Assembly (NCBI GenBank): GCA_039881045.1
Contig: JAYWVB010000083.1
Location: forward strand, 1 to 64,000
Reading direction: 5' to 3'
DNA: 64,000 nt
From: Chaetomium olivaceum
Lineage: Eukaryota; Ascomycota; Sordariomycetes; Sordariales; Chaetomiaceae
Numbering within the stretch: position 1 is the stretch's first letter; every line of letters starts with the position of its first letter. The position numbers were made by a program, and so were the translations under genes. The notes below the pieces were generated by a model. The model worked only from the letters and a program-made list of their open reading frames with translations, was not told the origin of the DNA and did no database searches. Shown here piece after piece: positions 11,699 to 24,000 of this stretch.

Positions 11699-12949
11699 TC
11701 AAGCCTCAACCCCAGGCGCAGCATTTTCATCCCCGTCCCCATCCTCGACCTCGACCGCACCCTTAGTCTCCACAACGGTCTCCTTCACCTTCTCCTTGTT
11801 CTCAGCATCTCCTCCAACACCAGCAGTGGCAGATGTAGCAGCCACCGCCTCAACCTTCTTCACTACCCCCTCCTCCACCACCTCCCCCTCGATCTTCCCC
11901 TCCTTGCCATCCCCCTCCTCCTCCTTCTCCTTCTCCGCCTCCCCCTCAAACACACTCGCCCCCTCCACCAACGACCAATCCACCCTCCCGGCCCCCCCAT
12001 ACCTCTCCGCCAACCACTCGTTCGCGGCCCTGAAATGCCCGCACGTAAAATACCCCCTCGCGGCGGACAACGGCGACGGATGCACGCTCTTCAGCACCAG
12101 ATGCCTTTTCTGATCCACTTTCAGCACGCGCTTGCCGGCGGGCGTGCCCCAGGCCATGAAGACGACGCCCCTGGCGCGCTTCGCGGCCACGAGGTCGATG
12201 ACCTTCTGGGTGAAGCGCTCCCAGCCGCGGTTGCTGTGGCTGTTGGCCTCGTGGGCGCGCACGGTCAGGCAGGTGTTGAGCATCAGCACGCCGCGCTCGG
12301 CCCAGGGGGTCAGCAGGCCGGCTTTGTTGGCCGGCGGGACGAAGGAGGGGTAGTCGTTCTTGAGGGCGATGTACATGTTCTTGAGGGAGGGGGGCGCCGG
12401 GGTGGGGGGCCGCACGGAGAAGGCGAGCCCGTGGGCTTGGTTGTGGTTGTGGTAGGGGTCTTGGCCGAGGATGACGACTTTGACGGTGGAGAAGGGGGTG
12501 TGGCGGGACCTGTGAATTAGGGGAGGAGGGTTAGTGGTCTGGGTATCTTGATAAGGGGTGGTGGACAAGGAAGGGAGGTATAGTACATACCAGCTGTAGA
12601 TGTCCTCTCGCGGGGGGAACACCGTCTTTCCGGCGGCCGCCTCGCGTTGCAGGAACTTCTTGAGTTCAAGGAACTCCCTCGTGAGCAGCTCCTCCTTGAG
12701 TAGGGCAAACCAACTCTCGTGCAGGGTCTCAATTTCGAGCTTGAGCAGCGCCCGCTGCTCGGGAGTGATAGAGGCTACCCATTTCGTCTTGTCGAATTTG
12801 GCGGCCGTGGGCTCTGGTGCTGCTGCATTAGCGGCGGCGGTTGTGGGTGATGCCTTGGGGGCGCCAAAGAAGGACATGATGTTGCCCTGCTTGGCCTTCT
12901 TCGCCTCCGCACCGGCCTCGGCGCCGGCCTTCCGCTTGAGGGTGGACAT
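11699..12949 (-). CDS. ung1: Uracil-DNA glycosylase (family 1)
   Basis: Removes uracil from DNA to start base-excision repair. Family-1 motifs are complete: GQDPYHN with the water-activating Asp, AFSVRPPTPAPPSLKN, LLLNT-equivalent GVLMLNTCLTVR, and HPSPLSAARG with the catalytic His. The N-terminus has a basic cluster (KRK, KKAK; likely nuclear signal) and QGNIMSFF at residues 21-28, a textbook PCNA-interacting box. An 81-nt intron at 12510-12590 (GTATGT to CACAG) contains no stop and is a multiple of three, so it is easy to mistake for coding; splicing restores IYSW-SRHTPF, the usual family sequence. Spliced length is 389 residues. The last ~100 residues are a Glu/Lys/Val-rich acidic tail not needed for catalysis. 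The start ATG lies in the best context; upstream frame is open but has no ATG. Confidence 0.93.
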   Translation of the reverse strand: MSTLKRKAGAEAGAEAKKAKQGNIMSFFGAPKASPTTAAANAAAPEPTAAKFDKTKWVASITPEQRALLKLEIETLHESWFALLKEELLTREFLELKKFLQREAAAGKTVFPPREDIYSWYVLYLPSLSTTPYQDTQTTNPPPLIHRSRHTPFSTVKVVILGQDPYHNHNQAHGLAFSVRPPTPAPPSLKNMYIALKNDYPSFVPPANKAGLLTPWAERGVLMLNTCLTVRAHEANSHSNRGWERFTQKVIDLVAAKRARGVVFMAWGTPAGKRVLKVDQKRHLVLKSVHPSPLSAARGYFTCGHFRAANEWLAERYGGAGRVDWSLVEGASVFEGEAEKEKEEEGDGKEGKIEGEVVEEGVVKKVEAVAATSATAGVGGDAENKEKVKETVVETKGAVEVEDGDGDENAAPGVEA

Positions 12950-14105
12950 GCTGTGGGCTGGATGGCGGGAGAAGAAGCGGTAGTTGAGTAGAGTCGAAGA
13001 AGAAAGAACTAGTCGATTAAGACGGCTATCGATTAAGACGGCTAGAGAGAAGTCGATGTGGGTGGAGAGGGAAGGCCGGCGAAATGGCGGAACGAGTCGA
13101 TAAAAATTTGACGACTTTAATTTTGAGAACAAACGGGCGTATTTGTGCCCTAGTCGGTGTGATTTGGTTGATAAAGACCAAAATCTGCCGATTCCGAGAT
13201 GATGAAAGATGAAAAGAGTTGAGAAGTGATTCTCCAAAGCAATTGAGCGGGAAGGGAGTGCGGAAAGGAGTACGAAAAGCTGGCAAACAAAAAGCTGGCA
13301 ACTGGAGACGCAGCTCAGACCTTGCAACCTTGCAAGTTGTAACCAACCTGGGGGCCTGGATGGTTGGCTGACCGGGGAACGCTTCTTAGCTGCTTCGAGC
13401 AAAGCGCGTTTCTGACGCGGTTTTTGGCGTCACTCATTAACTCACAATGAAGGAGCTGCAGGGGGTGTCGGCGGGATTCAACCCTGTTACAGGAAGTCTT
13501 TTCTTAATTTTTATTTTTATCTGGAATACAGTACAAACAAATAGGTAGATTTGATGTTGCCCTACTACAGCGACATAATTGATGTCTTATGGACCATCTC
13601 AACACCTTCAATGGCTTCAATTGCTGCTCTCGAGTCGAACAATTTGTTCAAGAATTGCGCGAGAGCTGCGAGCTGAAGGTGGAGCGTTATTGGCGGATCC
13701 CTCCCGCGAGGCGCGTGAGATCCCAGCCCTACGCGACGTCATTGGTCTGTCGTCCTGCAACCACTTAACGCGGTGGGCGGCCAAGGGCGGCCAAGGGCGG
13801 GTAGCCTTCCCGACTGCGCGTGTGCCCATCATCATCATGTCGGTGTCCGGGGTTGCGGTCACGGGGTTGCAGGAGATTGATTCTTTCGGAATCGGCACAA
13901 TCCCATGGTCAGAGTCGTACTGTGTAAAGAGCCAGATGGGAGCTAAAGAGAGGTACGAAGTAAGAATGGAGACGCGGCGGAGGACGGTCAAGGTAAAACA
14001 ACGCCAAAACCTTGTATGCAAACCCCGTCTACTGTGCAGGCATTCTACGATACCTATTACTCAATAATACCGTCTCCTCTATCATACACCCATCTCTAGC
14101 CTCTA
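12950..14105. other. Intergenic: UNG promoter and 3' end of the next gene
   Basis: The first ~450 bases upstream of UNG are open in the UNG frame but lack an in-frame ATG (see findings). A short tandem GCGGCCAAGG repeat lies at about 13778-13801. Nothing else recognised. Confidence 0.45.
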
Positions 14106-16400
14106 CTACCCCTTCCAAGCCAACCACCCAAAGAACCCGACCACCATCCACGCCACCCTCCAAACCGTTGTCCAAAACTCCCTCAGCACCACCCCCACGG
14201 CCGACCTAGGCTGCACCCTCCCCTTCGCCCTGGCCTTCCACTTCCCCCCATTATACCCCCCACCACGGTACCCATCCTCCTCCTCGCCCTCACTAGGGAT
14301 CTCTATTCTCGGCGCAGCCCTCGCCCGCCCCCCACCACCAGCACCAGCCCCACCAGCCCCCGCCCACCCCCACTTCCCCGCCGCCGCCGCCGACGAGCCC
14401 TTCCCATGGCTCTTCCGCCTGCCATGCCCCAGCCCGTGACCGGAGCCGGAGCCGGAGCGATCGCGCGCCGCATTGGCGTTCCCGTTCCCGTTCAAAAAAT
14501 GCGAGGCCGAAAACCCGCGCGGCAGCGCATACTCGTCGTAGTCCTCCACCTTGGCCTTGAAGACGGGCAGGAGGGCGCTCCGCCCGCCGCGGCGGCTCGC
14601 CCCTGGGGCGGAGGCCACCGCAGCAGAGTCGAGGGCGAAGGGCGTCAGCCCCAGGATGGGCACGAGCACGGCGCGCACGGCCAGGATGGCGATGCACACG
14701 AGCGCGAGGGTCACGTAGCGGAGGTAGGTGGAGAGCTGGCTCGGGAGGAGGCAGAGGTGGGTTTGGAGTGTTGATTTGTCGCTGGTGGCGAGGGGCTTGC
14801 CAGTGGCTAAATCGAGCGGGTTGTAGAGGCTGACGAGCAGGAAGCCCGGCTTGGACACGCCCGGCCATGCTGATGCTCTTGACCGTAATCTCGGGCACGT
14901 TGGCCTGCGCGTCCGAGTGCCTGACGAAGCAGTAGTCGTGGTCGTCGCCCGAGAAGGCGTGGACGACGTTGCCGACCTTTTCGATGAGCTTCTCTGAGTC
15001 CTTCTCATTGAGCACGTTTTGGTATTGGTAGCCTGCCGAGACGGAGATGGCGTTGCGGTGGTCGGGCACGACGGGTGTGGTTTGGCCCTTGGGCGGTTTT
15101 GCGGGGGGGTGTTTCTCTCGCAGCGGCCCGCAGGGCGTGCCGGGCGGGCGGTGGAGTGGTACGTGGGTGAGGAGGATGGTCGGCAGTTCTGGCGCCTTGA
15201 CCTCGGCGGTCGGCTTGTCGTCCGACTTGACTTTGTCGAGCTCCTCGATACCATGTTTGAATTGGCTCTCCGTGATTTCCCCCGGAGCAAGCGCAGCTCC
15301 CTGCTAACTGCCTTCTGCTTCTCCTTCTTGAGGCCGCCTAGAAAGTGTTCAACCGGTTCGTAGATCTCCCTCAAATCGTGACGCTTAGCTTCGTCCGATG
15401 AAACAGCACTCAACGACACCGTGTCGACCGACACGAACGTATGGTTTCCGACCACGTCGATCCTGTTGCCCTCGCCAAAGTATGTTTCGAACCTGTTCCT
15501 CACGGAAAGTTTGATCTGGTCGCCAAAGCCAAGGTCGTGATTCCCAGGCAGGCTCGCGACCATCTTCCCCCTCTTCTGTTCAGTCCCCTTGCCCCGCTTC
15601 AATTTCACCCAGGGATCGAAAAAGATATCCCCAAACCTGGCGTATTCCTGCAGCCAGTAAAACTCGCCATACGTCTTATGCCACTTTTTCAAGTACTTCT
15701 GCTCCCCCTTCGGATGCGGTCCCCATTCCGGATCCTTAAACTCCCCATGGGCCGTCTTCCACTCCCTCCCACCGTCGAACAAATCGCCCAGGAAAAACAC
15801 GCTGTCAGGGTCGAGCTGTGACTGCAGCTGGCCGTAGGATCGCCGCAGGTAGTTGTCGGTAACGAGCATCGTCAACGGGTTCAGCGGCCACGGGCGGCCC
15901 GGATACGAGTGAGGGTCGATAAGCTGCGGATCGGCGACGAGCGCGACGCGATGGGGTTCTGCGCCCTCAGGCTATGCGACAAGCAAAATAGGCACGTTAG
16001 CATCTGACTGATTCCAAGTCGCACAACCTCGAAATGGTTTGCGGGTGGATTCCCGTCTGTCATACCCAGTGCTCCCAGTTGCTCCAGTGGCAGCTCTCGA
16101 CCTTGGAGTGAAACACCCATCGCTCCCCCCACAGCAGCACCACCACCCACAGGACCACGAGCAAGTGCGGAAAGGCGACCACGCGGTTGTACGCCAGGTT
16201 CAGGCGCAGCCGGTAGACGGACGACAGCAGGGTCCCATAGGCGATGCGGCGGCCGCGCTCGCGCAGAAGCGAGCCAGCGCGTGGAAGGCCCGGGCGACGA
16301 GGGCGCGGAGGTCGTCGAATAAGGAGGTGGAGTGGTCCGGGTAGTACCTCGGAGGGTAGGAGAAGCTGTTGCTCTTATTGCTGCTATACGGCCGAGCCAT
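14106..16400 (-). CDS. CDC1/TED1-type metallophosphoesterase, membrane-anchored
   Basis: Calcineurin-like phosphoesterase of the Cdc1/Ted1/PGAP5 group, which remodels ethanolamine phosphate on GPI anchors in the ER. Metal-site motifs in order: VALVADPQL, FFLGDLFDGGREW, GNHDLGFGD, LLTHVPLHRP and FSGDDHDYC. A hydrophobic N-terminal segment (LLVVLWVVVLLW) and two C-terminal ones (YVTLALVCIAILAVRAVLV; VAWMVVGFFGWLAW) fit a luminal catalytic domain between membrane anchors. Start ATG at 16400; intron at 15972-16065 (GTATGA to CATAG). Three frame breaks: a missing base near 16269-16271, G6 read as G5 (plus-strand C run 15279-15283), and one near 14868. Between the last two, only the alternative frame carries the conserved HAFSGDDHDYC block. 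A Gly/Ala/Ser-rich linker lies before the last membrane segment. Confidence 0.85.
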
Positions 16401-17968
16401 GCTGGAGGCTCGGTGCAGCCATTCCCCGGCGCTCTAGGTACCGGGCTGCAGATGATTTGGGGGCGAGACAGGTTTTCGATGGTGTGTGTCTAGGATATTT
16501 TCGAAGGGTCCCGGTGATCGACAGACGTCAGCGTTGAAATGGAAATTGCCGTAGTCGCGCTGGGGATGTTTTTTCTCCGCACCCCAGGTATCCAATGGGC
16601 TGTTGACGAGCGTTTTGGGGGGTTGGTAACAGATGGCCCCGAGAATAGGGGTTCCTTGACTCGGTCGAAAAGTCGATTTGGTGTCCGTCGATGAATCGGC
16701 CGTCTGTGGGTGAACCGAGAAAGAGGCCGCTGACCAGGGGCACAGTGCGGTCTAGGCGCTGCGGGGCCAGCTGAGATCGCCGTGTCACCCCTGTGGGTAA
16801 CGAACCCGTCGCCTCATCAGCTAGCTGGCCAGATCAGCTGGGCCGCCGCGATCCTTTCCACTTCTCGTTTCATTCGAGAGATACGGAATTATATAAGAGG
16901 TAGCTATAATAACCTCGAATTTCTCAACTACGCGATATCGCGATGGTGTTTTCTTATTCGTGGCGGGTATTGGACTCCCTTCCTCAAGATTATGTAATGA
17001 GTTTCTCCAACTTTGTCCCCTCTTCGTCCCCCGCACCCATAGACGTGTCCACAACCCTGATCTCCACCGTTGCCGGAAGCCGGGGCGGCTTCCGGGCTCA
17101 GGGGTTCAATATCAAAATGCCGTGACGTGCCGAGGAGATGTACGCACCTCAGCTCACCCAACGGCATATACGGTCCATGGCACCCTATTTCTCTCTGTCC
17201 CAGAATAATTGGCATTCAGTGCGCCGGCATGTATATAGAAAGTGCTGGTTGGGTTCCAAGCTGGTACTCGGCGCTGTTACGACCTGAAGTACTCGGTAAG
17301 AAACGATAGACAGCTTCCAGTCTCAAAGTCGAGCAGTGGTTCAAGGCCGTCTTCATGACAGAAAATAGAACCTGTACTCGAGGGGTGAATTGAACGGAAG
17401 TAAAGGCATGCCGTGTCTCATAATCAGAGAAACAGAAAAATATGACCGGTAAAAGACGGGTTGAGTTTCGCGGCAACGGGGTTGGTTGGAAGGGCTCGAA
17501 GTACCACCAACTATCGAAGAGTGCCGTTGACTGCGTGCGTTGAACAAAGGTAGAACGAAGCAAATGAACAAATTGGAATTTAGGAGCTAGAAATAAAAGT
17601 CAAAAAGCTCACCGACCAACTTCCCGGTGTGCAGAGGGAAGGTGGTCGGCTACGAAAACCCGAGGGTTTTACTTCGAGGAATCGAACCCGCACCTTTTGG
17701 GTGTAAGTTCGGCAAGAACTTGGGCCCGCACCCAACTCCCCCCCGCTACGCTATAAACGTGTGCGAGTGTTTGTGGGGAGTTGAAATTGGGAGGCGCGGA
17801 ACTACTATATCAAGGGCCAATGGCTCGGCGGCAGGAACAGGAAGGGGGGAAGTTCAGACGAGAAGTTCTCATGCCGGTTTGTGTGAGAGGTACCTAGGTA
17901 CCCAGCCGGGTAAGGAATATACATGGAAGTTGCAACAGTCCGAGTAGAACCGACCGACGAACCAGCCC
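16401..17968. other. Intergenic
   Basis: Upstream region of the metallophosphoesterase gene and 3' region of the beta-glucosidase gene. A tRNA-like T-loop sequence near 17660-17690 (minus) was examined and not accepted. No coding region recognised. Confidence 0.45.
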
Positions 17969-20900
17969 TTAGAACAACCAGGTGAAAGATTCCTTGACCT
18001 CGAACGAAACATCGTACCTATAACGGAACTCAGGTTAGCAAGAGTCCTTCATAATTCACTGTAGAAATGACAGGAAAGGGGAAGGTAGGGGGCAACATAC
18101 TTGACATCCGCAGCCGAAGCAGCAACCAGGACCTTAAAAGTCCCCTCCTCGGCAATCCAGCGCCCAATAGAGGTGTCAAAGTACCCAACCGCATACTTAT
18201 CGATCGGAATACGCAGATGCTTCGTCTCACCAGCCTCAAGCTCAACCTTCTCAAACGCCGCCAGCTCCTTCTCAGGGCGCGGCAGCCGACTCTTATCATC
18301 ATGGATATACACCTGCACCGTCTCAAGGCCCTTCACAGGGCCAACATTGCTGACGGCCACGACCAGCTCGATGGTGCCGTCCTCGGTCAGCACGCGCGAG
18401 CTGAGCGACGGCCGCCCATATTCGAACGACGTGTACGACAGGCCGTGCCCGAAGGGGAACAGCGGCGCCAGGCCGATCCGGTCGTAGTGCCGGTAGCCCA
18501 TGTACATGCCCTCGCCGTAGATCACGTCCAGGTTCTCGCCGGGCCAGTTGTTGTATGCCGGCGTGTCTTCGAGGCGGCGCGGGAAGGTGCACTGGGAGGT
18601 CATGTTAGCATCACTACATACACATACTTCTTGGTAAACTAGCAAAAAGGACTCACAGGAAGCTTGCCGCTGGGGTTCTGCAAACCGAAGAGCACATCGG
18701 CGAGTGCGTTTCCGGCCTCTTGGCCCTGGTACCACGCCTGGATGATGGCCGGGACGCGGTCCGCCCACGGCATGGTGACGGGCGAGCCGGACTGATTGAC
18801 AACGACAGTGTTGGGGTTCGCCTTGAGTACGGCCTCCACCAGGCGGTCCTGGCTGCCGTCCGAAGGGAGATCCATGTTCTTGCGGTCGTAACCTTCCGAC
18901 TCCCACTCGGCGTCCAGCCCGACCACCACCACGGCCACGTCGGCCGCCTTGGCCGCATCGACGGCCTCCTGCAGATAGTCGACCTTGTCCTCCGCCTTGA
19001 AACCGATCCGGCAGCCGCCGTACTTGTGCGTCATGTTGAACTGCTTCTGCTTCGCCAGCGGGCGCAGCTCGTTGGTGATCTCGACGCGGAGCTCCACGGG
19101 CCGGCCGGCCTGCATCTCGACGTCGACCAGGTAGTCGATGGAGCCGTCGAACATGGCCTCGCCTTCCTCGGTCCAGTTCCAGAGATCGAGAGCGAGCTTG
19201 CCATTGACGTACAGCTTGCCGGGGCCGACAGACATGAACGAGATGGTGTGCTTGCCGGTGCTCGGCGGCGTCAGGTAGCTAGTCACGACGGCCGACCAGT
19301 GCGGCCCAATCTCGGAAAGGGGCGCTGAGTCCCAGAGGAAGAGGTCCGTGTTGGTCCGCCGTTGGATCAGGGCCGGCTGACCCTCGAACTTGTCGCCCTT
19401 GAACCACTCAATCGAGACGCCCTGCTTCCCTGTCTTGTCAGAGCAGTAAGGAGAGGCAACGGGTAGCCACTTGTAGATGTGGCACCCTTGGCTAAAGGTA
19501 ACCGGCTGCTGGGCGACCTTGCGGATGCTGTCCAAGGGGAGGGTGTTGTAGTAGGGGTTGAGGCTGGCGCTTCCGCCGCCGCCCGCAATGGCCCTGTTAG
19601 CATTGGGTCCGATGACGGCAACCTTGGCGGTGTTGGGGTTGATGGGCAGGAGGGATCCCTCGTTCTTCAGGAGCGTGAGACCCTGCACACCGAGTTCGTG
19701 GATGAGCTTCCTCGTCTCTTCACGATCGTCTTCCCTCTCGGCGGCCTCGGGAGTCAGATCGCTGCCCTTGGTCCGCTCGACGAGCGTGAGGACGTTCTCG
19801 GCTGCGCGATCGATATCAGCCTCCTCGAGCTTTCCCTCCTTGAGAGCGTCGAGGACCTTCTGGAAGCGCCACTTGTCAGAGTAGGGGAATTCGACGTCGC
19901 ATCCAGCCTTGATCGATTCGACGGTTGAGTTCACGCCACCCCAATCCGACATGACGGTTCTGGTGGGGACATGTCAGTTGATCCTCCTCGCTTATCACTA
20001 AGCTTAGCCGAGCGTGGCACTTACCCGTCAAACCCCCACTCGCCGCGGAGGATATCCTTGAGAACGTGCATGTTCATATCAGCGTGAACCCCGTTCACGA
20101 GGTTGTATGAAGACATGACGGCCCATGGCTTGGCTTCGCGGATGGCGATCTCGAACGGGCGGAGGTACAATTCACGAAGCGGCCTTTCGCCAATGATCGA
20201 ATTGATAGTCAGCCGGTGCGTCTCCTGCTCGTTACCGACAAAGTCTGTGTTGACGGTTAGCACAAATCTCTCCAAACCCCGCCAACGGCTGAAACTGACG
20301 CTTGATGGTGGCAGCAATGCCCTTCTCCTGGAGGCCCTTGATATACTGGGCAGACAGCTTGCCGCAGAGAAGGGGATCTTCGGAGAACGACTCAAAGTTC
20401 CGCCCGCCAAGTGGGTGTCTGTGCAGGCAAACCGTGGGGGCGAGGAGAACGTCGGCCGCCCGAGCTCTAACCTCATCCGCAAGGTGCTGGCCAACTTGGT
20501 AAAGGATGTCTTTATTCCATGTTGCCGCCAACGAAATACCACAGGGGAAAAGGGCCGCCTGGTTTCAATGGTCAGCACCGTAGGCGGCCACTTGGAACCT
20601 TCCGCTAAAAGCTCACCTTCGTGCCCCCGACGAAGATGCCGCCACGAGCACCGTTCGGTCCGTCGCTTGTCTTGACCGCCGGGATGTTCTTGGACGGAAT
20701 CGCCTTCGTTCTCCAGAAGTCTGCGGCGGCCAATAGAGACACCTGCTCGACGTTAAAACCCCCATCATCTTAAAAGGAGCTTTGGTATAGCAAACCTTTT
20801 CCTCCTGGGTCAAGGAGGCCAGCTTGGTTTTCGCTAGCGTTCTCGCATTTTTCGGCGGGCCGCTCCGCTGGACAGGGCTTTCCGGCGGTGAAAACTCGGT

Positions 20901-21008
20901 ATCCGGAGTGGTGTTGGTAGTGGTGTTGGTGTCAATGCTGCCGGCCGGCGACGCATTGAGGTCGATATCTTGCCCAATCTCGACCTCTGTTGGGGCGAGT
21001 GCTGCCAT
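17969..21008 (-). CDS. Beta-glucosidase, GH3 with PA14 domain, intracellular type
   Basis: Hydrolyses beta-glucosides such as cellobiose. The GH3 N-terminal barrel shows DGPNGARGG, LGGRNFESFSEDP, IKHFVGNEQETHR and VMSDWGG, whose Asp is the family nucleophile. The second domain follows (TLLKNEGSLLPI, VAVIGPNAN), interrupted by a PA14 insert (HWSAVVTSYLTPPSTGKHTI to NELRPLAK), and the protein ends with a fibronectin-III-like domain (HGLSYTSFEYG onward). Seven exons, introns at 20743-20795, 20559-20616, 20245-20299, 19960-20024, 18592-18656 and 18018-18100, give 2661 coding bases, 886 residues, in frame without any correction. The start MAALAPTEVEIG has a good context (CACAATGGC) and no signal peptide, so the enzyme should act inside the cell, on imported sugars. 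No transporter or regulator adjoins it. Confidence 0.93.
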
Positions 21009-24000
21009 TGTGATTCCTACTTCGGGTTTCTTTACGAAATCGTTTCGGAACGGAGAATAGATGAACTCCTTTTTCAATTCTGAACCCAGGACACGTGGGC
21101 TGATACAGGGCAAGGTTTGGCTAATGAATGTGACGCGGGAAAGGGGGACACACAGCACAGCTGTTCTGGTACGCCTCACTTCAGGACAGGACGTCAGGAG
21201 ATAAGCAGACGAGGGAAGGTTTATAAGTCAATGGCAGCTAAGCAAGAGCTTCCCGAACATTAACCGTGGAATATGGAAACGGCCCCATAAAGGATCCCCC
21301 GGGATGAACGGAGCCAGGTACTGGGGAGAGGCGAACGCAGGTTCCGTGGGATGTGGGGAGACAAACAAACGATGGACCCAGTGAGAGGCGGAGCATACAA
21401 AAGGTACATGTCATCCAAGTCCCCTCACCAAGCCACAGCATCTCGCGCTACGGAGCAGCCTAGACAGGGGATGCCGAAAGTTGCCGCACCATCGGGGGGT
21501 GGGACTGAAAAGGGATCTGGCATCGGTTCTCCCTGTGAGTGATCAGAACCGTCGCATCACTTGACGGTTTTCCTTTTGATTATTGCCCTCGGGTGAAAAT
21601 AGCCACATCGGTAGGAACGGACCGTGTGAGCGGTAGTATCGTTTGGCAGCCAGCCGGAGCCGGATAGTCCATACGATTATTGCATAAACGCAAGCTCCGG
21701 CACCCGAGCAAGGGCCTTGCTTGTGAGCATCGGTCAAGTGGGGTGGGAACAACCGTGGGTATGGTCGACAGACAAGCTGGGGTATCTTCCCGGAACCCTG
21801 ATGCCAAGCAAGGTGTCAGTTTCTGGGGAATCCATTCTGATAACACATCTTTCGAAGCAAACCGGCCATTGCCCCTCACAGCAAGAAGTTTCTTCTCTAT
21901 AATCTCAGTCACGGCGAGGACGAGAGGCTGGTAGATACCAGAGCGACCGAGCTTTGAGAGAAGACCGAGGCGAGTGAGGGCCCTTGGGCAGCAACGGCAA
22001 GGTGCATCGGCACACAGCGAGTCTTTGGTCGGACTGGTTTCTAGGCTTTGCAGATCAGTCAAACCGGAGCGCGGCGATGACGATGCTCCCTGTCCAGAAA
22101 CGGTGCCTCCGTTCAGGGCTCGCCTCTCAGCACGGCGGCTAACCAAAAACAAATCTAGCCTTGCCTCTCAACCCCTGTTTGCAAGGTGTGACGACCAGCT
22201 TGGCACTGGGCAGGGCCTTCAACGGGAGTCTGAATCCTTCATAAACTGTTTGGCAAGCCGATCGTTGGCCTCCCCATTGCCGTTGTCGTTTCATGTGCTC
22301 GCAGGCGTCTTCTTCCGCGGGGTAAAAAGAGCCTGTGCTTATTTCCAGGCCGCGGTTATCCGCCGAAACGACTTTCTCCAGCTCGAGAACCCTGAACACC
22401 CACCGGCGGCGACGGACCCTCTCATAGCTCCTCAACCGTTGAGCATTTCGGTCATAATTAGCGAAACGCAGGAATCCACTCTCGACTGCTGATCAACACG
22501 GGAGGAGAGTCGGCAGAATAGCTCTGGTGTTGAGCCTCAGAGCCGAGAGATGGCGAAACATGGCAAAGGTCGAATCATGAATCGAAGTTTTGCGAAAACT
22601 GGGTATTCGTGGGGAGCCCTGGACAGATTCGGCGCGACCTTTTCCTGGGCCGGGACGGCGGGCCGGTTTCCTTGACAAGGCGCCGCCGGCAATGCGGATT
22701 GGTCGGCCGACGAGGTACGTACTTTTGAGCATCCTTCTCAGTGGGTATGATTCGTGACGACCTTGCCGCGCTTTCATATATTGGCGGTCTGATATGGACG
22801 TGTGGACAAGAAACGACAGGTGATATGCGCCGGCCGCCCGCAGATTCGCACCATGCAGAGCAATAGTGTGTCAAATCCCGTGGACGAAGTCCGTGTACCG
22901 TTGATCGTCGGTCTTGCGCTGTCCTCTTTGGCGGGGCTCACACAGCCCAAAACCATGCGACTGACGAGGCGGGCAACGAGCTCGACCGGGAAACTGAACG
23001 GCTGAGTTCGTCGCTTGTGAGTTCCGACCTGCAATGCTCCATCCCGCTGCGTTCAAAGGTGAGTCAATGCAACCCCATTCAGGAGGATCCCTGGAAAGGC
23101 TTGGGTAGGGCCGACACCAGGTCTTGGAGTCTCCATCTCAGCTCTCCTAAGCGCGAATCCGGGTGTGGCGGGTATTGCGGCAGCGTGGAGAAGCCGCATT
23201 GTTATGGAGATCCGTCTCAGGCTCGCAGAAGCAACACGGCGAGCTCTCGGCGGCACCGCATCGGAGAAAGCAAGAAAGAGACTCACGAGAAACTTACGGC
23301 ACGCAACACCGAACCCGCGATCCTAGTCGGGAAATCGGAACTGCAGACCATCCCGACAATCCAGCGCGGGTATTTCGTACAGATAACTAACGGTGCGAGT
23401 GTTCGGCACCGGGAAGTTCGTCTCAATGGCACCCTTCCTCATGGCCCCATGTCGAACAAATCGGAGAAATATCTGGGGCAAGCTCCCCCATCTGTGCTTT
23501 TTTGCGGTTGCCATTTCGTGGAAACATGACCGAAAATTGGGAAATTGTGGGGAGCTTGCCAGATGCAGGCACTCGGGACCAAAGAAACGCATGGCCCCAC
23601 ACAACCACGTTTCGGCTGTGGCTTGCTTCCTTCCGATTCACGTGCTTCCGTGTTGCTGCCAACTTCACCTTCAGGCTTCCGAGTCTTTCACGAATTGACT
23701 GGGTATCTATTTGTGTCGAAGATATCCACTGGGGCTTGGAAGGAATTCGGAACCCACGCTATCATAATCCGGTACTTTCTCGCTGCAAATCTCGTTTGAT
23801 GAGATTACACTAATAAGAGACTCGACCTCGGGCACGTAGCACATTTTCAATATTTTATGTACCATTACGTCCCCAGCCGAATTCGAATTAGAAAGGGAGA
23901 TGGAATATTTTCCATTTTTACAAAGTACCTCGGGTGATCAGACCACGAGCTCATGCCAGCTTCATGCAAGCTAATGCGGAATTTAAACACGCTGCCTACC

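Noticed and set aside
17640..17740. tRNA-like T-loop (GGTTCGATTCC) on the minus strand
   Set aside because: The T stem pairs at only two or three positions and no acceptor or anticodon stem could be formed. At best a decayed tRNA copy.
21580..22152. 190-codon minus-strand frame in the gene desert
   Set aside because: No recognisable domain, composition typical of random GC-rich frames, no splice or promoter support.
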